Origin: Verrucomicrobiota bacterium
GTDB taxonomy: Bacteria; Verrucomicrobiota; Verrucomicrobiia; Limisphaerales; J093
Assembly: GCA_003695015.1 (NCBI GenBank)
Contig: RFJD01000049.1
Coordinates: 1 to 6,310 of the forward strand
Direction: 5' to 3'
Length of the DNA stretch: 6,310 nt
Below are positions 1 through 6,310 of the stretch, in pieces. Positions within the stretch are counted from its first letter, which is position 1, and the number at the start of each line of letters is the position of its first letter. The position numbers and the translations under genes were made by a program. A model generated the notes under the pieces. That model was given only the letters and a program-made list of their open reading frames with translations. It had not been told where the DNA came from and made no database searches.

Positions 1-2341
1 CGGGCGCGGGGGCGGTGGCCGGGCTGAGATCGGTTTCGGTCCATGAGGCATGGCTGCCCCGGGAGAGGCGCAGGGCGCCGTTGCCGGGATCGCCGTCGGC
101 GGTGAGGGTGAGCGTGGCCTGTTGAATCCGACCGGCGGGCAGGCCGGAGAGGTCGAACCGCAGGTACGTCACGCGCCGGCCGGGCTCGACCTTGAGATAA
201 GCGTTGTTGAAGCGGTTGCCGTTTTCCAGGTAGGCGTCGGCCACGGGCGCCAAGGAGAAGGTGCGTTGCCATGAGAAGGGCCGGAGGTGGATTCGGAGGC
301 TGTCCTGGTACCAGCGGCCTTGGACCCGGACTTGGAGCGTGGCGGTGTAGTCGCCGGCGACTGGCAGCTCGATGACGGTCCCCGCCGGGTCGAAGGCGGT
401 GGTCTGGCGGCCGCCGTCCGGATGGTCGATCACCCAGAAGGCGGTTTCGAACCGGTCGTCCGGGGTCTGGATGCGCCCGGTCAGGGTCACCGCCGCCTTG
501 GTTTGTCCGGGCTCCAATTCGACGGTCAGATCGTCGCCGGCTTCGACGACCACCCCCTCGATCGGGCGGAGGATGACGGCCCAATCGCGGCCGGGATCAC
601 GGGGCGGCGCCCCCAGGGCCCGGACGCCGCCGCCGGTCAGTTCCGTGACCGAACCGGTTTCGGCGGCCGTGCCCCCGCGGGGATTCCACCAGAGGACGGC
701 GTAAGGGCCGGGGTTGTCGGTGAGGTCCACCTGCGCGGAGGCGTCACCGGCGAAGAGGTACACCACGAACCAACCCTGGCCCGCAAGACACCAACCATCG
801 GCGCCGCTGAGGCGGTCGTTCTGATTGCTCATGGCCCAGAAGGGCACGCCGTTGTCCATGAAGCAGCGCCACGCCGAGACGCACTGGTCCCACCAACGGT
901 CGCGGCTCCGGTAGTCCTCACACGTGAGATCCGAGTTGGCGTACTTGTAGCCGAAATAGCTCTCGATGCCGGCGCCGCCGGCCATGAGGTTGCCCCACAA
1001 CACGTCCCGCCGGACGTCATCGTGTTCCGGGTCGTTCGCGTCGGGCAGGATGCCGACGTTGGCGGGGCCCTGCTCGTCATTGGCGACCACCCACGGTTTG
1101 CCGGCGGCGGCCGAGCGGGTGACCCATTCGAGCGTGTCGGCGAAGACCGCGGAGCGGCCGCACTGGAGGGAGGCGCCGGTCAGGGCCGAGGCATCGCCCA
1201 GCAGCGGTCCGTAAACCTCCTCCTTCTTCCCCGGGAAGGTGTGGACCACGATGAGGTGGTGGTAGGGGTCGTGGCGCTCGAAGAACCGGCTGAAGGCGAC
1301 GCGTTGCTCGTGGGTGTTGGTGTTTTCCTCGCCGAGGTTCCAGTTGAGGGCCAGGTGATGGGCGAACCGGGCGATCAGCTCGCGGTAATAGAGCCGGCGC
1401 TCGGGACCGAGGTCGCCGCCGTCCATGTCCTGGTCGTTTTCCTGCTCCTGGGTCTTGAAGTGGAGGTAGATGCCGCGGCGGTCCATGTGCTCGAAGACGA
1501 TCTCCCATTGGTCGAGCTTCGAGCAGTCCAGCCGCAGGCGGTCGTCCGGATCGACGTAGGGGAAGACGTTCTTGTCGTCGCCGTGGTGGTTGTACGTGAG
1601 GAAGGAAATGACGTTGCAGCCCTTGTCGGCCATGTAGTTGACCGCGCCGATGATGCCCTTGCCGCGGCCGTTCTTCCATGTGGGGTCGCCCGGCCGCCAG
1701 TCGGGGATGTGCGGCGCCCAGGATTTCCGCCGGCCGCCGTGGTCCGGGGTGTTGTCGAAGTCCTCGTAGGCGAGAAAGTTCTCGGGGGCATCCGCGCCGA
1801 TCTTCAGGAAGTATTCGCCGGTCCCGGCGAACCGCAGGTGGTGCCGTCCCACGTACTCCAACCGGCCCTTGGCGCGGTGGTCCCGGCCGGTTTTGTCCGT
1901 TTCCTCGATGGTGAAGGTCCCGGTCAACCCGTCGTACGGCTCGAGGGGCGCGCCGGCCGAGGGGTCTTCGTCCACCGCCACCATGGGGCCCTGGCGGAAG
2001 TGGATGAGGTAGCGCCATTCACCGGTTTCGTCCGGGCAGAGATGGGCGCGCCAGATGCGACCGGAGGTGGCTGAGGTCTCGGCCGCCTGGCCGTCGGCGG
2101 CAAAGTAGCCCGGCACCCGGTAGGTCAGCCCGCTGGCCGCATGGGTGAAGACCACCTCCATCCGGTAATCGGTGAACGGGTTGGGGTTGCCGTTTTCCGA
2201 GGCGAGGGGGCCTTCGAGGTCGAGGGTGACCTTGTGCCAGCGTTTGAGTTCGCCGTGGATGGCGACGGATTGGGCCGACAGGGAAACCACCACGGCCAGC
2301 GAAGCCAGGCCGGCAAGGCAAAGGAAGCGATGTCGTCTCAT
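1..2341 (-). CDS. Secreted DUF5060-type putative glycoside hydrolase with C-terminal DNRLRE module (3' end outside window)
   Basis: The minus-strand frame from ATG at 2341 stays open for 780 codons to the window edge, so the C-terminus is missing. Residues 1-23 form a signal peptide (basic MRRHR, hydrophobic core, LSA cleavage site). Residues 29-115 match DUF5060: HGELKRWHKVTLDLEGP, a YRVPGYF strand and a PDETGEWRY turn. Residues 160-480 look like the (beta/alpha)8 barrel common to DUF4038/DUF5060 glycosidases, with GEYFLKIGADAPENFLAYE at the front. Candidate catalytic acids are E338/E339 (NLGEEN) and E423 (NDEQG). Residues 515-605 resemble the collagenase-type 'putative collagen-binding' beta domain (WWNPRGG, then DWAVILRPI). 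An Ig/PKD-like stretch (610-690) follows, then a DNRLRE/CBM96-like module from about 705 (DAYLENGN, TYLRFDLSGL). Known for the family: extracellular polysaccharide-active enzymes, often of unproven substrate. Inferred: periplasmic or secreted glycan hydrolysis. There is no clear Shine-Dalgarno. Upstream ATGs at 2349 and 2367 are out of frame, which supports this start. Identification as DUF5060 is strong; exact activity is unknown. Confidence 0.88.
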   Translation of the reverse strand, partial: MRRHRFLCLAGLASLAVVVSLSAQSVAIHGELKRWHKVTLDLEGPLASENGNPNPFTDYRMEVVFTHAASGLTYRVPGYFAADGQAAETSATSGRIWRAHLCPDETGEWRYLIHFRQGPMVAVDEDPSAGAPLEPYDGLTGTFTIEETDKTGRDHRAKGRLEYVGRHHLRFAGTGEYFLKIGADAPENFLAYEDFDNTPDHGGRRKSWAPHIPDWRPGDPTWKNGRGKGIIGAVNYMADKGCNVISFLTYNHHGDDKNVFPYVDPDDRLRLDCSKLDQWEIVFEHMDRRGIYLHFKTQEQENDQDMDGGDLGPERRLYYRELIARFAHHLALNWNLGEENTNTHEQRVAFSRFFERHDPYHHLIVVHTFPGKKEEVYGPLLGDASALTGASLQCGRSAVFADTLEWVTRSAAAGKPWVVANDEQGPANVGILPDANDPEHDDVRRDVLWGNLMAGGAGIESYFGYKYANSDLTCEDYRSRDRWWDQCVSAWRCFMDNGVPFWAMSNQNDRLSGADGWCLAGQGWFVVYLFAGDASAQVDLTDNPGPYAVLWWNPRGGTAAETGSVTELTGGGVRALGAPPRDPGRDWAVILRPIEGVVVEAGDDLTVELEPGQTKAAVTLTGRIQTPDDRFETAFWVIDHPDGGRQTTAFDPAGTVIELPVAGDYTATLQVRVQGRWYQDSLRIHLRPFSWQRTFSLAPVADAYLENGNRFNNAYLKVEPGRRVTYLRFDLSGLPAGRIQQATLTLTADGDPGNGALRLSRGSHASWTETDLSPATAPAP

Positions 2342-2481
2342 CGGTTCATACGGGCGATTGCTCGCATGGACGAGCCGATTTGATAGCAGGTCGCATGCCG
2401 GATGAGAACGGGAATTCGGCGGAGCAGGGGACCGGCGGATTTCGCTTTGGCAGCCGGGACAACATGGAGCAGTCTGGAGCC
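2342..2481. promoter_or_regulatory. Divergent intergenic region between the two hydrolase genes
   Basis: These 140 bases separate the start codons of two oppositely transcribed genes and must hold both promoters unless transcription starts inside a gene. It contains the most AT-rich short stretch nearby (CCGATTTGATAGC, around 2376-2388). A short inverted repeat, GCTCG (2360-2364) and CGAGC (2371-2375), is separated by six bases and could be a weak operator, but five-base arms are not significant. For the plus-strand gene, TTGATA (2380-2385) is 5 of 6 for a -35 box. The sequence 17 bases on, TGAGAA, is a poor -10 box. No riboswitch or strong operator is visible. Confidence 0.4.
2380..2408 (-). 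promoter_or_regulatory. Weak sigma70-like promoter candidate for the minus-strand DUF5060 gene
   Basis: Read on the minus strand, TTCTCA (2408-2403, 4 of 6 against TTGACA) is followed after exactly 17 bases by TATCAA (2385-2380, 4 of 6 against TATAAT). Transcription would start near 2373, leaving an untranslated leader of about 30 bases before the ATG at 2341. The match is modest and the window is GC-rich, so chance is possible. Confidence 0.3.
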
Positions 2482-5190
2482 ATGCACCGGTTTCCATGGC
2501 TGATGACCCCCGGGCTGAGCTGGCTGGGAGCGTGCGCCGCCGCGGTTTCGCTGGCCGCCGCCCAACCGGCCTGGCAGACCGTCTTGGAAACCCCGCATCT
2601 GGCCTGGCGCCTCGATCCGGCCACCGGCCGGTACATGGTGGAGGATCGCCTTGGCGGGGTGCGCTGGCGCTCCGATCCGTGGGCCGCGGAATTCGGCCGC
2701 GCGGTCCTCCGGGTGGACGGCCGGCGCCGCGAGGTGGCGCTCGCGGCCTGTCGGGTGGAAACGTCCGGCGAAAATGGCGCCCGGCTGGTGTTCCAACCGT
2801 TGGCCGACCGCCGGGAGGTCCGGCTGGCCGTCCAATTGAAGCCGCGCGACCGCGGCCGGTCGGTCGAGTTGGGCTGGGCGTTGGAGGGAGCGGCCGAAGT
2901 CGAAGAGATCCGGCTGTTGGACCGCGCCTTTTGGGGGACGGCGGACGAGCAGGCGCGGCTGGCGGCGCCGGTGCGGGAGGGGATGTTGATCCCCGCCCAG
3001 CCGGGACGGGAGTTCCGCCACACCTTCGACACCTACGCTTACGAAGGCTGCCACATGGCCATGCTGGGGATGTTGCGGGCCGGGGCGGCGTTGTTGCTCA
3101 GTTGGGACGATCCGTACGTGGCGGCCGAGGTGATCAACCGTCCGGGACCCGGGGGCCAAACCGTCCTTGCGCCCTCGCTGGTCTTGCGGAAGAGCGCCCG
3201 CCGGGTGCGGGTCACCCTGGTTGGCCGCGGCGATCACGTCGCCCTGGCAAAGGCCTACCGCCAAGTGGCGCGCGAGCGGGGCTGGTTCGTGCCGTGGAGC
3301 GAGAAGCTGAAGGAGAACCCGGGTCGGAGCCGGCTGTTCGGAGCGATCAACTTCAAGCTCTGGAGCCTCCTGGACCGCCGGATGAGCGAGGACAGCCGGA
3401 CCGAGCTTTCCGTGCGGGTGAACTGGACCTTCGACGAAGCCGCCCGGGTCGCCGAACACCTGCGGCGTGATCTGGGGCTGGAGAAGGTGTTGTTCCTGAT
3501 GGGCGGCTGGATCCGGCGCGGCTACGACAATCAGCATCCGGACATCCTGCCGGCCGCGCCCGAGTGCGGCGGCAACGAGGGCTTGGCCGATTGCGCCCGC
3601 CGCGTCCGCAGGCTCGGGTTTCTGCTCGGCCTCCACGACAACTACCAGGACATGTACCGCGACGCGCCCTCGTGGGATCCGCGGTATCTGATGAAACGTC
3701 CCGACGGTTCCTTGGCGAAGGGCGGCCATTGGGCCGGCGGCCGCGCGTACCTGACCTGTTCCCGGATGGCCGTCGAGCTGGCCCGCCGTCCGCAAAACCT
3801 CCCCGCCGTGTTCGAGCTGACCCATGCCGACGCCTATTTCATCGACACCACCTACGCCGCCGGACTGCAGGAGTGTTTCGATCCGGAGCATCCGTTGACG
3901 CGCGCCGATGACATGCATTGGAAACAGGTCCTCTCGGATTATGCGCGCGGGTTGTTCGGCATCTTCGGCAGCGAATGCGGCCGGGAATGGGCGATCCCGC
4001 ACAGCGACTTTTTCGAGGGGCTGGCCGGGGTGCGCGGCGACTTTTACCACAACCGCAACCTGCTGGCGGAGGTGGGGGGCATTCCCGTGCCGTTGTTCGA
4101 GCTGGTCTATCACGAATGCATCGCCATTTACGGCAAGTACGGCTACGACCCCTTCGAGGCGGCGCCCTACCTGCTCCAACACGCCCTCTACGGCCGCACG
4201 TTGCATCATCACAACGTGCCGCCCCACTTGTACTGGCAGACATCGGCGCCGGAGGATCGGCTGGCCGTCCGACCGCTCCCGCCTGAAGCCCGGCCTCTGG
4301 GCCCGGACCATTTCCGGTTCGCTTGGCGCTGGCGGGTGGATCGGCCGCCCGCCGGCGACTGGCGGGTGTTCGTCCATTTCACCGACGCGGCGGGGACGAT
4401 CCGGTTCCAAAACGATCACGAGCCGGCGACCCCCACCTCGCGCTGGCAGCCGGGCGTCGTGGCTTCAGGCACGTTCGAAGTGCGCGTCCCGCCCGGAACC
4501 ACCGGACCGGTCGAGGTCCGGGTGGGGCTGTATCAGCCGGCGTCGGGAACGCGGGCCCGGTTGGCGGCGCCGGACGACGGCGAACGGCGGGTTCGCTTGG
4601 GCCGGCTGATCCGGGAAGGGGCGCGGTGGCGTTTCGAACCGGCCCCTGAACCGGCCGCGACGGAGCCGGCGGACCGCGGTTGCTTCGTTCGGGGCGACGG
4701 CGGTTGGACCGAGGGGCTCCATCCCTACGACCGTTTCGTAAAAAACGCCTACGAGGTCCTCTCGCCGTTGAACGAGCTGACCTCGCTGTTGCCGCTGACC
4801 AGCCACCGGTTTGTCACCGACGACCGCACGGTGCAGGAGAGCGTTTTCGGCGAGGGAACCGCCGCTGTCCGGGTGACGGTGAACTTCGGGCCGGCGCCGT
4901 GGACCGTGAAGTCGGCCCGCGGCGGCCGGGTGGTGTTGCCGGCCATGGGGTTGTTGATCGAAGCGCCGACCTTTGCCGCCTTCCACGCGACGGAGTGGAA
5001 CGGCCGCCGCTACGAGGCGCCCGTGCTGTTCACCATCCGAAGCCGGGACGGCCGGCCGCTGGACGCGGCGGAACGGGTGCGCGTTTACCACGGCTTCGGC
5101 GATCCGCGCTTGCGGCTGCCCGGCGGACGCGAGGTCGAGGTCGCGCGGGAAGCGGTCGTCCGCGTTCGAAGCGACGGAGCCCGGGAGTGA
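2482..5190 (+). CDS. Secreted putative glycoside hydrolase, DUF5696/GH101-GH129-like, with an inserted beta-sandwich
   Basis: With the start at 2482 the product is 902 residues with an N-terminal export signal (hydrophobic to about residue 27, SLAAA before QPA). In-frame ATGs at 2380 and 2464 would add a polar stretch before it and are less likely. GGAG lies only two bases upstream, a poor spacing. Residues 31-250 are beta-rich, beginning with the LAWRLDPATGRYMVEDRLGG pattern seen at the front of DUF5696-type proteins. Residues 290-590 look like a (beta/alpha)8 barrel: KVLFLMGGW, a LLGLHDNYQD strand, HADAYFIDTTYA and FGSECGREW. D455 (or D450) and E498 are candidate nucleophile and acid/base by analogy with GH101/GH129. 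HHHN (575-578) may line the active site. Residues 594-710 form a separate beta-sandwich and a Pro/Ala/Glu linker follows. Barrel-like sequence then resumes near 734. The C-terminal 120 residues are beta-rich. Inferred role: cleavage of a glycan outside the cytoplasm, together with the divergent neighbour. Family assignment is moderate; substrate is unknown. Confidence 0.85.
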   Translation: MHRFPWLMTPGLSWLGACAAAVSLAAAQPAWQTVLETPHLAWRLDPATGRYMVEDRLGGVRWRSDPWAAEFGRAVLRVDGRRREVALAACRVETSGENGARLVFQPLADRREVRLAVQLKPRDRGRSVELGWALEGAAEVEEIRLLDRAFWGTADEQARLAAPVREGMLIPAQPGREFRHTFDTYAYEGCHMAMLGMLRAGAALLLSWDDPYVAAEVINRPGPGGQTVLAPSLVLRKSARRVRVTLVGRGDHVALAKAYRQVARERGWFVPWSEKLKENPGRSRLFGAINFKLWSLLDRRMSEDSRTELSVRVNWTFDEAARVAEHLRRDLGLEKVLFLMGGWIRRGYDNQHPDILPAAPECGGNEGLADCARRVRRLGFLLGLHDNYQDMYRDAPSWDPRYLMKRPDGSLAKGGHWAGGRAYLTCSRMAVELARRPQNLPAVFELTHADAYFIDTTYAAGLQECFDPEHPLTRADDMHWKQVLSDYARGLFGIFGSECGREWAIPHSDFFEGLAGVRGDFYHNRNLLAEVGGIPVPLFELVYHECIAIYGKYGYDPFEAAPYLLQHALYGRTLHHHNVPPHLYWQTSAPEDRLAVRPLPPEARPLGPDHFRFAWRWRVDRPPAGDWRVFVHFTDAAGTIRFQNDHEPATPTSRWQPGVVASGTFEVRVPPGTTGPVEVRVGLYQPASGTRARLAAPDDGERRVRLGRLIREGARWRFEPAPEPAATEPADRGCFVRGDGGWTEGLHPYDRFVKNAYEVLSPLNELTSLLPLTSHRFVTDDRTVQESVFGEGTAAVRVTVNFGPAPWTVKSARGGRVVLPAMGLLIEAPTFAAFHATEWNGRRYEAPVLFTIRSRDGRPLDAAERVRVYHGFGDPRLRLPGGREVEVAREAVVRVRSDGARE
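4261..4611 (+). other. Beta-sandwich domain nested in the plus-strand hydrolase (residues about 594-710)
   Basis: This segment of the 902-residue protein has its own beta-sandwich pattern: FRFAWRWRVD, DWRVFVHFTDAAG, NDHEPATPTSRWQPG, then VEVRVGLYQPASGTRARL. The order (strand, 'VHFTD..G', 'D..P..P.SRW.PG', 'V.VGLY....G.R') is one I recognise from accessory domains appended to glycan-related and membrane glycosyltransferase proteins. There it folds as a carbohydrate-binding-like or jelly-roll sandwich. The linker after it (718-730) is rich in Pro, Ala and Glu. Its function here, perhaps substrate binding, is inferred. Confidence 0.5.
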
Positions 5191-5244
5191 AGCCGCGCGA
5201 CGGGGTGTGGGCGGGCGACCAACCCGCGGCAAGGCCGCGACGAA
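5191..5244. other. Short convergent intergenic gap with a GC-rich hairpin
   Basis: The plus-strand hydrolase and the minus-strand phosphodiesterase-like gene end facing each other across 54 bases. A tight hairpin, CGCGGC (5225-5230) and GCCGCG (5234-5239) with a three-base loop, could hinder transcription from either side. No run of T follows on either strand, so it does not qualify as a classical intrinsic terminator. Confidence 0.3.
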
Positions 5245-6138
5245 TCAATGGGCGCGCGGGGACGGGGCTGCGTTGGCCTGGCCGTGCTGGCGTTCGCGGA
5301 TGAACCGGTGCAGGTCGGCCAGGCGGTCGGTGTTGATCCAATCCACCCCCGCATCCCAGAGCACCTGCCAGGCGATGGGGTGGTCCGGCACGCCCCAGAA
5401 ACGGACCCGGCGGCCTTGGGCGTGGGCTTGTTCGACGAACCGCCGCAGCCGTTCGGCTTCGTCGGGCGGGAAGGGGCCGTTGGCCCGCCAGCGGAAAAGG
5501 CGTCCCCACGATTCGCTGATCCACGGCACCAGGCTCACCGGCGGATTGGCCTCCAGGTCCGGCGGCCGGCCGTCGATGGCCGCGAGACGGACGCGTTCCT
5601 TCGCCAACAGCGCGCGCGGGGAGTTGCCGCTGAGGATGATGGTCAGGGCGTTGGTTTGGATCCGGTCACCCGGGCCGAACCGCGTGCAGATCCCCTCGTA
5701 GCGGCGCAGCAGTTCGCGCAGCACCGGCCAGGTCGTTTCGGCGTCCGACTTGAAATCGATCAACAGGAAGAACTCCGGCGCATCCGGATGGACCCGTCCC
5801 CCGTGGGCGAGAATGCGCTCTCGCAGGGGCGCGAGGTAGAGGCTTTCGAGCGTCCGATCCGGCCGCGTTTGCCGGCGGTCGTGTGCCACCAGCAATTGGC
5901 CATCCACCAGGTGGATGTCCGCTTCCACACTGCCGAACCCCTGCTCCAAGGCGTCCAAGAGCGGCCGCGGATGCTCGTAGTCGTTGTGGGCATGAGCACG
6001 GGGCAGGAGGCCGATGTCCGGCGGATCGGCGGCCAACGCCGCCGGCGCCAGGCTGAGGACCAGCAGCGCGATCCGGCGGATCCGGCCCGCCAACTTGGCG
6101 GGAAGGGCCGAAAGCCTCGGGCGGGTGGTTCGTTGCAT
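5245..6138 (-). CDS. Exported glycerophosphodiester phosphodiesterase / PI-PLC-like family protein
   Basis: The product is 297 residues from ATG at 6138. Residues 1-36 form a signal peptide: a basic region ending GRIRR, a LALLVLSLA-type core and ALA before ADPP. The TIM-barrel of the GDPD/PI-PLC superfamily follows, of the AIM6-like kind. Its markers are HAHNDYEHPRPL (49-60), EADIH (72-76), LLVAHDR (82-88) and the LLIDFKSD strand (125-132). RFWGVPD (246-252) and GVDWINTDRL (264-273) close the barrel. By family analogy H49/H51 and H86 are the catalytic histidine candidates, with E72, D74 and perhaps D128 binding a divalent metal. The likely reaction is cleavage of a phosphodiester in a lipid headgroup or similar molecule outside the cytoplasm, but the substrate is unproven. 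An in-frame ATG at 6225 is rejected because the added 29 residues would span a terminator and precede the signal peptide. No Shine-Dalgarno is seen before 6138. It is probably its own transcription unit. Confidence 0.88.
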   Translation of the reverse strand: MQRTTRPRLSALPAKLAGRIRRIALLVLSLAPAALAADPPDIGLLPRAHAHNDYEHPRPLLDALEQGFGSVEADIHLVDGQLLVAHDRRQTRPDRTLESLYLAPLRERILAHGGRVHPDAPEFFLLIDFKSDAETTWPVLRELLRRYEGICTRFGPGDRIQTNALTIILSGNSPRALLAKERVRLAAIDGRPPDLEANPPVSLVPWISESWGRLFRWRANGPFPPDEAERLRRFVEQAHAQGRRVRFWGVPDHPIAWQVLWDAGVDWINTDRLADLHRFIRERQHGQANAAPSPRAH

Positions 6139-6168
6139 GTCGGGGGCGAGGGTGGCACAGGCTCGGGC

Positions 6169-6211
6169 AAAACGAAAGCCGGACGGCCCGTGATCGCGGC
6201 GCCGTCCGGCT
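6169..6211 (-). terminator. Intrinsic terminator of the PQQ-like gene
   Basis: Read on the minus strand, AGCCGGACGGC (6211-6201) pairs perfectly with GCCGTCCGGCT (6187-6177) across a 13-base loop. This gives an 11-bp GC-rich stem followed at once by TTTCGTTTT (6177-6169). It lies 19 bases after the stop codon of the PQQ-like gene and about 30 bases before the ATG of the phosphodiesterase-like gene, so it should separate the two transcripts. Confidence 0.85.
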
Positions 6212-6229
6212 GCGGGAACGGTCACCGGT

Positions 6230-6310
6230 TCAGCCGGCCACGTCGTAGCAGAGCAGGATGTCCTGGTCGCGCAGGTAGAGTTTGCCGTCGAGGACGACCG
6301 GATGAGGCCA
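6230..6310 (-). CDS. C-terminal end of a PQQ-like beta-propeller repeat protein (5' part outside window)
   Basis: Only the last 26 codons and the TGA stop (6232-6230) are present. They read WPHPVVLDGKLYLRDQDILL followed by CYDVAG. The pattern 'HPVV.DGKLYLRDQD.L.CYD' is the typical closing blade of PQQ-binding-like beta-propeller proteins, which are abundant in Verrucomicrobiota and Planctomycetota. In many of these the propeller is exported and its substrate is unknown, and PQQ binding is not implied by the name. A strong terminator directly downstream confirms that this is the true gene end. The fragment is short, so the call rests on one motif. Confidence 0.72.
   Translation of the reverse strand, partial: WPHPVVLDGKLYLRDQDILLCYDVAG

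Noticed and set aside
287..2074. A 595-codon open frame on the plus strand
   Set aside because: It lies antisense to the DUF5060 gene. Its translation is low-complexity (rich in V, G, A, E and D) with no recognisable domain, whereas the opposite strand gives a signal peptide and known domains. High GC content keeps antisense frames free of stops.
1077..2321. Minus-strand frames of 313 and 100 codons that overlap the DUF5060 gene
   Set aside because: They are in other frames of the same strand. The translations are Arg/Pro/Gly-rich with no domain pattern, while the frame starting at 2341 is uninterrupted and recognisable.
2360..2375. Inverted repeat GCTCG-N6-CGAGC as an operator
   Set aside because: The arms are only five bases and the flanks do not extend the symmetry, so it is expected by chance in GC-rich DNA.
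2380..2481. Extended N-terminus of the plus-strand hydrolase from ATG at 2380 or 2464
   Set aside because: The added residues are polar and would bury the signal peptide. The 2380 start would also place coding sequence over most of the divergent promoter region.
2338..4419. A 693-codon open frame on the minus strand
   Set aside because: It is antisense to the plus-strand hydrolase, crosses the divergent promoter region and has no recognisable motif. Its composition (rich in R, P, Q, H and G) is that of a GC-driven shadow.
5225..5239. Hairpin between the convergent genes as an intrinsic terminator
   Set aside because: The stem is six bases and no T-rich tract follows on either strand.

Overview
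This 6,310-base window is very GC-rich and carries genes for exported, carbohydrate- and lipid-related enzymes. There are no RNA genes, mobile elements or CRISPR-like repeats. The protein mix suggests a member of the PVC group, most likely Verrucomicrobiota, or alternatively Planctomycetota or Lentisphaerota. It comprises a DUF5060-type glycosidase with a DNRLRE module, a DUF5696/GH101-like hydrolase, a secreted GDPD/PI-PLC-like phosphodiesterase and the tail of a PQQ-like beta-propeller protein. This placement rests on recalled family distribution, not on a search. No gene has a strong Shine-Dalgarno sequence.

Layout from left to right. (1) On the minus strand, 2341 down to the left edge holds a secreted multidomain protein truncated by the window: signal peptide, DUF5060, a probable TIM-barrel glycosidase, a collagenase-type 'collagen-binding' beta domain, an Ig/PKD-like segment and the start of a DNRLRE (CBM96-like) module. 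(2) A 140-bp divergent intergenic region (2342-2481) holds at most weak promoter-like sequences. (3) On the plus strand, 2482-5190 encodes a 902-residue secreted putative glycoside hydrolase. A beta-sandwich appears to be nested inside its catalytic region. (4) A 54-bp convergent gap follows. (5) On the minus strand, 6138-5245 encodes a 297-residue exported phosphodiesterase-like protein. (6) A strong intrinsic terminator lies at 6169-6211. (7) On the minus strand, 6310-6230 is the last 26 codons of a PQQ-like beta-propeller protein.

The two divergent enzymes read as a small polysaccharide-degradation locus, probably for a decorated glycan, but the substrate cannot be read from the sequence. 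No transporter, sulfatase or regulator is visible here. The phosphodiesterase-like gene and the PQQ-like gene are separated by the terminator and need not be functionally linked to the hydrolase pair. I see no defence system or other clearly new system. The most novel element is the plus-strand hydrolase, because of its unassigned family and nested domain.
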